Assembly (NCBI GenBank): GCA_027596035.1
Contig: JADGJA010000096.1
Location: 1-43,353 of the forward strand
From: Thoreauomyces humboldtii
Lineage: Eukaryota > Chytridiomycota > Chytridiomycetes > Spizellomycetales > Powellomycetaceae
Direction of reading: 5' to 3'
Length of the DNA: 43,353 bases
The translations under genes were made by a program, and so were the position numbers. Below the pieces are notes generated by a model, which was not told where the DNA came from, did no database searches, and was given only the letters and a program-made list of their open reading frames with translations. Below are positions 19,999 through 30,404 of this stretch, piece after piece. Numbering within the stretch: the stretch's first letter is position 1; each line of letters begins with the position of its first letter.

Positions 19999-21782
19999 TC
20001 ACTCATCGTCTCTCCTCGTCGGCGTGGCAGAGTGCACAACCGGATGGATAGGCTCCACATCATCATGCACCACCACCGAACCCGAATCGGAATCGGAATC
20101 GGACGACATCCCTTCGTCATCTTCTTTCCCTTCTTCTTCTAGATGCGCCACCTCAATTCTTGAATCCTCCTCCTCCTCCTCCTCCTCCTGGATCTCATCG
20201 TCCGCCGTCCTCCGATATTCGACAGGCATGACGGGTAACGGTGGACCTGATCTCCAAACCTCCTCAAAGAACCTGTCCATGTCCTCCTGGAGCTCCACCA
20301 CGCTCCTCGGTCTCCCTCCCTCGGTCCCCTTCTCTTCTCCCACGTCCCTGCGTCGCAGCACCGCACCCTCCCCCTGTCGATCAAGATCCAATCCGCTGGT
20401 CCGTCGGATGTCCCCGGCGAGTCGCTCGCCGGCCCGGACCACTCGATGTCGGGACGCCACGGACGCGACGGTGGCGGCGAGGGTCGGCGCGATGGCGGCC
20501 GCGCGCTCGGAATCGAGGTGGGTCAGGGCGGTGAAGTAGGTCGATGCGAGGACGCGGAGGGCGAGAGCGTCCGGGTGTTGGGAGGTCACTACCGTCGATG
20601 ATGGGCGGGCGTCCTCGGGTGTCGCTGGGTGGACGAGGGGAGTGGGTGTAGGGGTTGTGAGAGGTGATGGGTGTTGTTGTTGTTGGTGGTGGTGGGAGAC
20701 GAGGGTTCGATGACCCCAGTGCTGAGCGGTCGTTGAAGGTTCGGATTGTCCGACAGATGAGACCTCCGTGTGATTCGTAGGGTTTGTTGTTGTGGGTCCC
20801 GATGCAGCAGGCACATGGTGACGAGCGCCGTCCCTTACAGCCGCTAAAGGAAACATGCCCGACATGCCCGACCTGAAGTTCATTCCCAATGCCCAACCGT
20901 CTTGGAAGAACTGATGGATCGTCATGGGATCCTGAGCAAGAAAAAAGGTGTGACATCGTCGTTAGCGTCAAGCATCAATCTTGTTCCGAGAAGCATTCGC
21001 GGACTCACCCCAGCTCGAACAGCGATCTCGTCAGGTTGGATCCGTCTCCAAGCTCCCGTGGCCAAAACGACACCGTCGGATCCGTCCACGGCTCCCTTGG
21101 TCCTGGACCCTCCTGGACCGGTCGTTGTGGGAAGACTGGCGTCTCGTTCGGGTGCATCTACGACAGGGACCAGATGGAGGACCTTGACGGGGGCGGGGGC
21201 GGCCGGTGTTGGCGCGGGTGAAGGTGTCGCTGTCGGGGTGACGGTCGATGGAGAAGCGGAAGCAGCGACGGACGTCGAGGCTTCATCATCCTTTCCGACC
21301 GATTCACCAGATGGAGGTCCTCTGACCACGAGGCCGGGAGCAATGACGACGACCATTGTACCCGAGCTGCACCTCTTCGCCACCCCTCCTTCTCCCTGCT
21401 CCACCTCGTCATGGTCATCCTTTTGCTCCCTGTTCTCATGTGTGTCTTCCACCTCCCTCGTCGTCTCCCCACCTCGTCCGAACATGCCTCGTCCGTCCAC
21501 CGCGTCGCCCAAGGTCAGTTTCATCCCCTGTCCCTGTGCCTGTCCCTGTCCCTGTCTCTCGTCGTGTTCCTTCCCATCCCGACGCGGATCCCGATGCCCG
21601 AAGGGACGATAAGGATGACGTTGGGTTTGGAATCCATCCAACTCGACGTCCCTCAACCCTCTCTGTACCCTCCTGATCCCGTTCTGACGGACCAGGAGCA
21701 CGAGACCGAGACCCAGCAGGAGGACGACGAGCACGATCAGGACGATCAGGAGCGTCGTCGTGGGAGTCGTGGTCGCTGACAT
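19999..21782 (-). CDS. Single-pass membrane protein with SH3 domain
   Basis: Exons 21782-21009 and 20931-19999 (77-nt intron, phase 0) encode 568 aa. A short Thr-rich N-terminus leads into one strong membrane helix (LLIVLIVLVVLLLGLGLVLL, residues about 10-29), then a long cytosolic part. This contains a Gln/Gly repeat (QGQGQAQGQG), acidic and Pro/Ala-rich linkers, and an SH3 domain around residues 215-295 with IQPDEIAVRAGDPMTIHQFF, DGWALGMN and SGMFPLAAV. The SH3 core is completed across the intron, which supports the splice. The C-terminal third is disordered with an EEEEEEED run and a (DS)n acidic tail. The topology of an N-terminal helix followed by cytosolic SH3 recalls fungal Fus1-like and Sho1-like adaptors; a signalling or scaffold role is inference. 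The stop lies 239 bp upstream of SDH3. Confidence 0.78.
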
Positions 21783-22866
21783 TGTGACGTGTAAAAACCC
21801 GGTGATGTTCGATGAAGATAAGTGGTCGAGGTGCGAGAGTGAGAGTGGTTCTACTGGTTTTCCACGCGCTGAATATGGTACGGCGTGCCGGTTGGCGGGT
21901 TGATTTTCAGAGTGTAGGTCGATCCGAAGCACGAGAAAAAGATCTGGTATGATATGTTGCGCGTTGTGATGCGATGCGATGATTGACAAGACTCCAGACG
22001 AACGAACCACGGCGAGACGATATATCCCTCTCACACCGGCACGATACTCCTTTACAGGAAGCGGCGGGATATCGGAATCGGATCTTCCCCAACAATAGGC
22101 GTCGCTTCGTCGTGCTCTTGTTGGCAACACACCCTTTTGGCTACGGAGGAACTGAGCGAGGACACAACCGACAACGACGACGACAACGGTAGGCTATGGA
22201 GCGGGAAGCACCGGGGCGACTCCCTGCACCACTCGGACCTGGACCACCTTGGGGTCCCTGCATATTTTCCTGCTCATGAAACGAGCCACGGCGACGAATT
22301 GGAGACGGGGCCGTACGGTGCGAATCCCTGGTCAAATTGTGCTGAGATTTCCCTTTTCTTTTAATTTTGGAGAGCCTTCAGATACAATGCCAAAATCCCC
22401 ATCCAGGGTTTCACGCTTGCAGAAGGGTACACACAGTGCAATGGAAACGAACGAACGCACCAGATACAAGGACACCCACTCCATGGTCGTCAACAGGGAC
22501 AACCGAAGGATCGAACGGCCCCACATATCGCCTCAAGGTATGGAATCCCGCTCACGGTCAGGTCACAGAACCAAGCGTACACAAGAAGGGGGTGCTTCTA
22601 CACCGATCCTGCACGACCGGCTCTAGAGCATTGACGAGAAGGGAAGGCGATTGATATAAATGATCTGGTGCGAGAGAGAGAGAGAGGGTCGTGGTTGATG
22701 GACAGGTGGAGAGATAAAGAAGGGGAGGTTTGGGCATGAAGGTTGAGGAAGAGGGTTCAAGAGGAACAAAGGAACGACACAGTTCGTTGTCGACCACCAA
22801 AGTCCTCGTTTTTTTGCTTGTTTCGAATATGTTTTCAAGCTGCCGTTGCTGATTCCGCAAGGGTCT
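21783..22866. other. Intergenic, about 1.1 kb
   Basis: Between two minus-strand genes. It should contain the SH3-protein promoter and the 3' UTR of the STM1-like gene. A (GA)n tract lies at 22671-22687. No further gene was recognised. Confidence 0.45.
22671..22687. repeat. GA dinucleotide tract
   Basis: An uninterrupted (GA)8-type run about 180 bp downstream of the STM1-like stop codon, probably in or near its 3' UTR. Confidence 0.8.
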
Positions 22867-24710
22867 TTACTTGCCACCGAGCGATGGGAAGGCGTTCTGG
22901 TCCTCGATGCGGACTTGACCACCGGCCTGACGACCGCCGCCAGACTGACGGGGAGCGCGGTCCGACTGGGCCCCGCCGCGACCTCCGCGGGACTCTCCTC
23001 CGCGTCCACGTCCTCCACGTCCGGAGAATCCACCGCGACCGCCCTGGTTCTGGTTCTGCGAGTCCTCGAATCGCTGGTCGATGTTGACGAACGTCTTCTG
23101 CGTCTTGTCCTTGGAGGCGGCAGACTTGCCCTTCTTTCCGGGCTGGCAAGCGACAACCAGGTTCAGTTGACCTGAACGAAAGCGGAAAGAACACTTCGGA
23201 GAGAGCTCACCTTAAGGAGCTCAGCGAACAGCTCAGTGTCCTCAACCTTCTTGAGGACAACAGCGTCCTTCCACTGGGAGTTGTCCGCACCCTCGTTGGG
23301 TTTACGGACGTTGGTGTTGGGGTCGGCGCGGGCCTTCTCGGCAATGTACTGCTCGAGGGTCTTGAAGTTGTCTTCAGGGTCCTGCTCCTTGGGCGCAGCG
23401 GGCTCAGCGGTGGCAGAGGCCTCTCCCTCGGTCTTCTCAGCGGAGCTGATGGAAAGAGTCCCCAGTCAGCCATCTATAGAAAGCTGACGTATCGCTTCCA
23501 CAAGAAGATGGAACACCTACATGTCCTTGACAACATCCTCCTTGGCCTCCTCCTCAGCGGTCAGAGCACTGCCAGCGACAGCAATCTCCTTCTTGGGACC
23601 GTCGTGACGGCCGGTGGCGCTGTGACGGTCGAACTCGCGACCGCGGAAAGCACCGCCGCCACGTCCTCCGCGGGCACCACCGCGACCGCCCCGTGGGGCT
23701 CCGGTGCGACGCTCACCGTCGGCACGGACATCGCTGGGCTTCTGCTCAAAGTCGCCAGTCTCGCGGGGCTCACGGTTCTGACGGGGAGCGCGGGGAGCTG
23801 ATGGGAAGAGGACAGGAAGGTAGAGAGTAAGGAAACCGAAACTGCGAGTTGCAAAGGTGCGCCTTCTCGTGCAACATGAGAAGGACCGTCTTGGGGAAGA
23901 AGTCGCTCCCGCTCGAGGAAAAGCTCACGATGCTTTGCTTCGCTCGCTCGAGGGACCCGCTCCTCCCAGGCCCAAGATGGCCTCCGAAATCTGAACGCTG
24001 CCTTCGCTCTCGCATCTCTTCTTCACTCACCACCACCCTCGACGGCACCGCCGCGAGTGTTGCCACCAGCGAAACCTCCACGGCGGGGGTACTCGTTGCG
24101 AGGAGCACGTTCCGCAGGCTTCTTGTCGTTGCGGGCAACGTCCTTCTTGGCGGCGGTGGGAGCGACCTTCTGGTCCTTCTTGGCTGCCGGCCTCACGGAT
24201 GGAGAGTCGGAACCCTCGTCATCTCCGAGGAGATCTGCATGAAAGGACGTGGCACAAAGGGAATTTTAGAGATTGAGATCGCATGATGGTCCAGGACAGC
24301 AGCTGATGATGCATGATCACTGCGGTGGTCGTGGGAGACGGTTGCGGTGTTGCAAGCTTCCTGGCGAGGGTCCATGGAGGTAGCATTTCGGCATATCTCA
24401 TTCCCAGCTTAACGATCCATTCCCTCCCGGCGTCCAAAACCCCACAGCTTTTAATGCCCTCCCGGCTGCCTCATTGATTCACAATGATGATCGCAAGGTA
24501 CTGATGCGCATTTCGATCCGTGTTGGTGTTGACCTCGTCGGCGCGAATGCCTCATCTCCGGAAGTAATGATCGCGGGGGGATAGGGGCGTTTCGGAATGT
24601 CGACATGGCGGACAGAGTGGTCGCATCGATATTTCGGGCATAGGTTCCCTTTGCATGAATGGATGGATCTATTTACCGTAGGGGTTTGCACTCAGTACTT
24701 CGAGCGACAT
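22867..24710 (-). CDS. STM1/HABP4 (SERBP1)-type ribosome- and mRNA-binding protein
   Basis: Five exons (24710-24677, 24234-24031, 23797-23521, 23445-23211, 23142-22867) encode 341 aa. The first exon supplies only MSLEVLSANPY and is followed by a 442-nt intron; joining gives NPYDLLGDDEGSD, the usual Stm1-family start. Next come a Lys/Ala-rich stretch, RGG boxes (YPRRGGFAGGNTRGG, GGRGGARGGRGGG) with EFDRHSATGRHDG, and the HABP4 core (EDNFKTLEQYIAEKA, NSQWKDAVVLKKVEDTEL). A C-terminal RGG tail (GFSGRGGRGRGGESRGGRGG) ends NAFPSLGGK. Family members bind ribosomes, clamp the mRNA channel in stress or dormancy, and bind G-rich nucleic acids. It acts in the cytoplasm and possibly the nucleus. The last acceptor (TTGCCAG) was chosen because an earlier one would create a stop. 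Confidence 0.9.
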
Positions 24711-24738
24711 GATGTGAAGATGTCGATGCTGGTGATGC

Positions 24739-24762
24739 TGGATGGATGGATGGATGGATGGA
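24739..24762. repeat. GGAT tetranucleotide repeat in the STM1-like 5' leader
   Basis: About five GGAT units lie 30-50 bp upstream of the STM1-like start codon, followed by a GAC/ACG trinucleotide run at 24774-24790. On the transcript strand the first reads as a pyrimidine-rich CCATCC repeat, which could affect translation. Confidence 0.7.
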
Positions 24763-24863
24763 CGCGGGGGGCGACGACGACGACGACGACGGCTCACCGC
24801 AGCGAGGGTAACACTGACAGGTTCATTTGAGCCTCACGCGACCCACCGCCCGCCGTCAAGGGA

Positions 24864-24890
24864 AACCCTAAGCCGTCTCCAGGAACCCTA
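24864..24890. promoter_or_regulatory. Two AACCCTA boxes upstream of the STM1-like gene
   Basis: AACCCTA occurs at 24864-24870 and again at 24884-24890, about 155-180 bp upstream of the start at 24710. Telomere-repeat-like boxes bound by Tbf1-type factors are frequent in fungal ribosomal-protein promoters, which would fit a ribosome-associated gene. The assignment is inferred from the motif and its position. Confidence 0.4.
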
Positions 24891-25041
24891 CTCCCTCCCC
24901 ATTGACAGGCGCATGCAGCGGCCCACGAGTCACCATGTCCAAAGCGACAGCGGGACGAGCATACTGTACGTCTATTACTTCAGAAATGTTTGAGTGATTC
25001 ATTGAGTGAGTGAGCCATGTCCCATGTGCATGGCCTCGGGA

Positions 25042-26859
25042 TCAGACGGACGCCCACTCTGCCACCAAGGCCCCCAAAGCCAACACACAGGCCGTCGAGA
25101 TGAGCGTGACGGACGCTCCCGCTCCGACCAGGCCCGGTATTGCCACGGCAACCCCAATCAGCACTCTTCCTCCCATCCCGCTCCACGCCCATCTCCTCCT
25201 CCCCGCTCGCGGTCTTTCTGTCGCACCGCCGACCCGGACGCCCATCCCTGCCACCAACCCCGTCACCACGCAGAAACATCCTGCCGCAACGCTCCACACC
25301 GCATGGCCTGTCCACTCGCTACCATCCACCAATGAGCTCGTGCCGCCGGAAACAGGACTCGTGAGGAACACGGCCGCGGCGTAAGGGAGGTCCGTGCTGT
25401 ACACGTCCTGGAGGTAGGCAGTTGCCATCGGACTGAAGCTCTTGGCTGCGAGGGCTGCCGAGAAAAGAGGAGGATTTCCAGGTGGCGTGTAGTCGTACTG
25501 CGTCTCCTGGCGCACGGATGCGGCGAGACCTCGTTGCGTGGTCTGAAGACCCGACAGCGCGATGATCGCCGTCGCGAGGAGGACCACGAGTGCGTAGGAT
25601 TGCAGGAACCGGAGTCCGGGATGCACGGGGGTGAGCATCCGGTGCGGCATCACATGTGGAACCGACGACGGTGGCATTGACGATTCCGAGGAACCACGAT
25701 CGACCGTCGCCCGAGAGTGAATCCTGTCCAAAGCGTAGATGGCGACCAAGCCGAGAGCTGCCGCCAGAAGAGAACGCGGATACAGAGGCACGGCTGTGTG
25801 ATCATCGGGATCTCCCACTCCGACGCGAAAGTCGAACAATCCCAGCACTCCGATGGCGAGCACGAACGCCGTCACCGTCGTCCTTCGACGACCATACGTC
25901 TGTCTCTCGGCACCACCGTCCCGTTCCACTGCCTTCCGACCCATGAACGATTCCGCCAGTCCGATCATCACGACTGACAGTTGATCCAGACATGCGGCCA
26001 CGATCCACATTCGATTCCGCGTGACCAGGCCGGATTGAGGGTCAAGTCCCAACGATCCTCCCCAAAGAGCCGCCGGAACGAGCAAGCTCGCGGCCCGAAC
26101 GCTCACGATCCACCAACCCCTCCTCGCGCGAGTCGACGATCCCACCACCAGATGCGTCACGAGATGACATCCCCGAGATATACACATCAGGGCTGCGAAG
26201 GCCTGCCACGTCGAATCAGACGTGTTCCACACCATGGGTACCACGAACGCGGCGGCGAACAGGACAGCCATTCGAGCTCCTCCGTACACGACGTTCCCGA
26301 CATCCCGTCGTCCGAAATGTCGGTCGTGGTCGAGGACCATGTAGAGATAGGACGTGTAAAGCGGTGCAAAGACGATCAGAAACTGCCATAGCGTCGTCGA
26401 CGAGTATCCACCCGCCGCAAACACGAGACCGGTTCGTGTGAGCAGTACGGCAAACATCGCGTCGGTGATGGTATCCGATCGACTCGACGACCGAATCGGG
26501 TCTCCTCCCCCGGCGGGAACCGTGACGGCCGCAACCTCGCCGTCCGGATCGACGGCTCGAGAAAGCGGGGTTCCCCGATTGACTTCCGGTCGTGATATCA
26601 TCGGCATCCCAGATCCAAACCACCCTCCACGTTTTCCATCCCCATCCATCTCCCCGGTCGACATCGGTCGACCATCGAATCCCGCCAACCGTTCGTGACT
26701 TCCCCTGTGAGGCGCATGATGGAGTTCATCGGGCTCGAGTTCGGCAGTTCGATAGATGCTGTGGGATTGGGTGACGGGGTCGGTCGAAGACGACGAAGGT
26801 TTTCCACCATTGTTGTTGGGACCGAGCTTGTCTTTACTGCTGCTCGTGTCGCCCGTCAT
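25042..26859 (-). CDS. Polytopic membrane protein, single exon (605 aa)
   Basis: An uninterrupted frame with a disordered polar N-terminal tail of about 130 residues (MTGDTSSSKDKLGPNNNGGK and onward), then roughly ten to twelve hydrophobic helices. These start at DAMFAVLLTRTGLVFAAGG and TTLWQFLIVFAPLYTSYLYM, and end at SVTLISTACVLALGALVAEW. A hydrophilic insert with Ser/Pro-rich sequence separates the two halves (SHSRATV..., around residue 400). The early helices with PLYTSYLYM and aromatic/acidic residues weakly resemble the LtrA (low temperature requirement A) membrane family, but I cannot confirm this by eye. No signal peptide. The strong hydrophobic periodicity and full-length frame support a real gene; its function is unknown. 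Confidence 0.72.
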   Translation of the reverse strand: MTGDTSSSKDKLGPNNNGGKPSSSSTDPVTQSHSIYRTAELEPDELHHAPHRGSHERLAGFDGRPMSTGEMDGDGKRGGWFGSGMPMISRPEVNRGTPLSRAVDPDGEVAAVTVPAGGGDPIRSSSRSDTITDAMFAVLLTRTGLVFAAGGYSSTTLWQFLIVFAPLYTSYLYMVLDHDRHFGRRDVGNVVYGGARMAVLFAAAFVVPMVWNTSDSTWQAFAALMCISRGCHLVTHLVVGSSTRARRGWWIVSVRAASLLVPAALWGGSLGLDPQSGLVTRNRMWIVAACLDQLSVVMIGLAESFMGRKAVERDGGAERQTYGRRRTTVTAFVLAIGVLGLFDFRVGVGDPDDHTAVPLYPRSLLAAALGLVAIYALDRIHSRATVDRGSSESSMPPSSVPHVMPHRMLTPVHPGLRFLQSYALVVLLATAIIALSGLQTTQRGLAASVRQETQYDYTPPGNPPLFSAALAAKSFSPMATAYLQDVYSTDLPYAAAVFLTSPVSGGTSSLVDGSEWTGHAVWSVAAGCFCVVTGLVAGMGVRVGGATERPRAGRRRWAWSGMGGRVLIGVAVAIPGLVGAGASVTLISTACVLALGALVAEWASV

Positions 26860-28590
26860 GATGTGGAAGAACGAGTCGGTGACTTTGACCGCCAGTGCTT
26901 AGCTTGGTCTTGCTCTGAAGAGGTCTAGGAAGCCTGTCAATGTTCTCTGACGAAACCGAAAGCATGACCTTGAGCTTGCAATGAGACGATCCTGGACACA
27001 GGCATCCCATCATGGTGGACAGCTTCTGGCCCGCGCGTCGAGATAGAACACAGAGTATGGAAGCTCACGACAGGGTTGATATCGCGTTCGGGCCTGAAAA
27101 AGATCGGACAGAGGGTCGTGACAACACGTCGATAAAAATAGACATCATCTGAAACCCGACCGAGCAAGAGCCCAGCGATCGCATTCTGAACGGAGTCAAT
27201 CCGCACGCACCTACGGGAGCTGAACGCTGCAATCTTGGGCGAAAGTTACGGGCAAAGGCGGCCTCGACGTAAATCCTCGGCTGGCACCTTTTTCGGCAGC
27301 GGCCCAACCCAGAGTTCCGACATGCAAATGCCGCAAACACGGATATAGCACACCATTGCAACAATGCAGTACATGCGTCTGGGAGGAACAAGAAAGTGAG
27401 AGTGATACATTCGAAAAGGAGCAAGAGAAGAGCGGACGGTGCAAATCAGAAAGGGAGTAGTCGACAAAAGCTGGAAACTGCATGTAACAGGTCATCAGCG
27501 GCCAGCCATCGGATACACTCTCGGATACACAGCTAACCCTCGGCCGGTGAGCTGCGTGTACGCACAATCCGAGCATCCTGGGAGTGCAATTCTCGTGATT
27601 CTCGTCCGACTTACCGTAAGATGACTGAGGGCCCACTGCTTGTATGGATCATCCTTGGTAGCACGCCCGATAGAACCTGTGAGAGGAGGCATCTCAGGGA
27701 CATCCGATCGATGGAAGGTACAGAATGTCCCGAGAAAGAGATTCCGTCCAGCGCCTCTCTGGGCGAGTTCCTTTTTCCGGAAACGTCTTCGAGTCCGCGG
27801 TAGCGCTTACTCCGATTTGTGTGTGAGAGCGAGGGCCCGGTCACACACATTCCCCCGCAGCTCGCCGAGCTTCCCGACCCCTTCACCACCTCGCCATCCC
27901 GTAAACAACAACGACAGAACACCACCGTGCACAACAACAACACCACCGTCCTATCCCATCGATATCTCGCTCACGTCTGAATGTCTGAAAGGAGGTGAGG
28001 ACGAGATCCTGGGGGTATGCCCTGCGAGCCGTCCGGTTGTTTCCCCCGCCCGTCGGAGAGTTTCATGCCCCGAAATCGCCAACGAACGCTGACAGCTTCT
28101 TCACCTTGATCATCAGAGCGATACACCTGCATACGGACATCGAAGATCTCATTAATTCCTGCTAAAACGCATCTGTCTCTCGGCATTCGACTCTGCATCA
28201 CATCCACGCTTACTCGAAACTTGTCTAAACTTGTCTGAAATCTCACACTCTGCGACATCAACTTCTATCACATCCATCCGACTTTCTGGGCGCCTCCTTG
28301 CATTGCGCATCGGCTTACAAAACTCAAAATTGCACTGTGGCGGCATTTCCGATACCGCCGCGGGTGTAGATAGCGCTGGGCGAGAAGATCTTTGCTCCGC
28401 GATAGAGAGTTCATCTGTTTTGAGGAGGGATCACAGACCTCACCCTACCGCTTCACTACTTTCGAGCAATCATGGCGGTGAGGAGGACGGTCCACTGAGC
28501 CAGCAGAAACTATCGTGGGTCGCTGCTGATGGTTTACGTCACCGTCTCCGCTCTTAGCCCAGGTCAAAGGTCGGATACCTGGCGGTAGGC
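26860..28590. other. Long intergenic region between divergent genes
   Basis: 1.7 kb upstream of both the polytopic protein (minus) and the UPF0658 protein (plus). It contains Asn/Thr-type triplet runs near 27907-27950 and the weak two-exon candidate listed separately. No RNA gene was identified. Confidence 0.4.
27246..27692 (-). CDS. Weak candidate small gene
   Basis: An ATG at 27692 opens MPPLTGSIGRATKDDPYKQW and reaches a good donor (GTAAGT) after 26 codons. An acceptor at 27471-27472 would continue in phase for 75 codons to a stop at 27246, passing a hydrophobic segment (YCIVAMVCYIRVCGICMSEL). The first exon looks protein-like and the splice donor is strong. The second exon is Cys-rich and matches no family I know. 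It could be a small membrane protein or chance. Low confidence. Confidence 0.2.
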
Positions 28591-29845
28591 ATGACCTTGG
28601 TGGAAGCGACGGTCATCATCATCCTCGAGGCAGTCGTGGCTGCCATCTTCCTTCGATACTACGATGTCATCAACTCGACGGGTCCTCCGCGGGGTGTGCC
28701 CGTCTACCTCATTATCTTCATAGGGGCACAGATATTCTTGATCTACATTTCAGCCGATGCGGTATGTCTTCGGCCCGCCTTGGCGGTTGCTCTCTGCGTT
28801 TTTTTTCTCATCCTTTGGGTCATGGCTTAGATATGGCATGAAAACACGATACAGATGATATCCGCGGTACTCTTCAACGCCTGCGTCTGCTTCTACTCGA
28901 TATTTCAGTATAAGCAGATGATCGGGCTCGTGACGCAGTCTGTGATACAGGACGGGATAGTCATGACCGCTGCGGACGAAAACACGTTAAAGGCCACGCT
29001 ACTTGCGATACCCATCGTCCTCGGGGTCTTCAGTCTCTTGTTCGCGTTCTGCGCTTACAAGATGTACCTTGAGTTTGGGTGGAAGATGTACAAGAAGATC
29101 GGCGCGGATCCCAAGATGAGAGGTAATGGATCAAAGGCAGAGGTGCAGTACGTAGGGGAAAATCGACACGATCCCATTGAACCGACCAATCTTTTCCTTT
29201 ACGATAGACATGTACAGGACGTACCAGATCTTTCTCACGTTCCTCAAGCTCGACATCTTCTTCGTCCTCGGGTTCGGCATCCAGTTCCTGGTGCTGGTGA
29301 TCCAACCGAGCGACCCCGAGTTCGCAATCACCATTGCTGCCATCCCCATCATGCTGGTCGTGTTCGTGGTGGCCGCTTACGGACTCAAGAGGGAGAACGT
29401 GTGGATGATGAGACTCTTCTGCTTGGGACTCTTGGCCGCCGTAGCGTACTTTATCTTCAAGCTGGTCAGGATCCATGTCAGAAAGGAGCAGTATCAGTAT
29501 ACAAAGAACTATCTGACCTTTTTTGGTAAGTTGTAGCCTGTCCTTGAGGGGTCTACCATCTGCTTCTCTGTGCGCACCTCGCTCATCCTGGCCTTTTTTT
29601 CCTTTTTTTTTTTTGCAGCATGCCTGAGTCTGGCGGTGGTGATGACGACCTTCGTCATCTCGATCCTCTGCTACCGTAACTTTGGTCAGGGACTCGAGCA
29701 ACACATCTCCATAACAAGACAGCAACGAAAGTCCGACAGCGGGCTAGATTCGCCTCGGGTGAACACGTCCAACAGGATGTCCGAAGGAGCCTCCGGTTTC
29801 GACGATCCTGCGTCCGAGTCGGCGTCTCGCTCACTCTCGTTGTGA
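28591..29845 (+). CDS. UPF0658-type Golgi membrane protein
   Basis: Exons 28591-28761, 28831-29122, 29208-29525 and 29619-29845 encode 335 aa with about seven membrane helices. Conserved-looking blocks are IWHENTIQMISAVLFNACVC, YKMYLEFGWKMYKKIGADP, DMYRTYQIFLTFLKLDIFFV, GFGIQFLVLV and MLVVFVVAAYGLKRE, matching the fungal UPF0658 Golgi apparatus membrane family (S. pombe C1952.10c type), whose molecular role is unknown. The C-terminal cytosolic tail is Ser-rich. The start is uncertain: the frame is open upstream (VGYLAVG before the first Met), and a mini-exon ATGGCG at 28472-28477 with donor GTGAGG could splice to 28570, giving MAVGYLAVG. The internal joins are phase-consistent. Confidence 0.85.
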
Positions 29846-30404
29846 GAACGCTGGCGGGGAAGTCTGGACACTGGGCGGTAGAGGTTGGGACTCTAGGGGA
29901 CGCCTAATGAGCCCTTGGTTTTCTTCTTTTGATGGGGGAGCGATATTCACTATGATAATGATATTCTTTTTTTTTTCTCTCACTCTCCATAACACCCTCA
30001 TGTCGTTCGTATACGTACTCTACACGGTAGTACTCTACCGTGTAAGTATAGGATACCGTATGCTGAAGTGGGGAGATACCGGTATGTTGGTGCAAGTTGT
30101 AACGCGTTGAACCTTTGGGGAGCCAACGGGCGCACAGAGGTTGAAGGTGTTTCTGCGCTGCAGCTGCTGCCCATCGGATCTCGACATTACTCATACAACT
30201 CGCCATTTCCTTTCGGGATTCTCAAAGGGGTTGCGCTAGGAAAGAAGGGAGCAGAGAATCGTTACCCGGTCAGTCTCGAACATGGAAAGGGACATCACAC
30301 TATACAATCGCTGGACTGACTTGCCCTCTACTCCCAGACTGCGCTGTAGCTCGTCGTTGTCCTACACACCGTCACCAGCACCTGACCTTTTGTACTTTTC
30401 AACG
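29846..30404. other. Intergenic between co-oriented plus-strand genes
   Basis: 560 bp containing the UPF0658 3' UTR with a small palindrome (30021-30044) and the promoter of the next gene. The next gene's frame is open from 30282, but the better start is at 30405. Confidence 0.45.
30021..30044. repeat. Perfect palindrome, 10-bp arms with 4-bp loop
   Basis: TACACGGTAG-TACT-CTACCGTGTA. It lies about 180 bp after the UPF0658 stop and could form a hairpin in the 3' UTR or be a binding site for a dimeric factor. Confidence 0.75.

Noticed and set aside
19999..21782. Long plus-strand frames opposite the SH3 membrane protein (e.g. 20902-21612)
   Set aside because: They are antisense shadows of Pro/Ser/Thr-rich coding sequence; the minus strand has the membrane helix and SH3 motifs.
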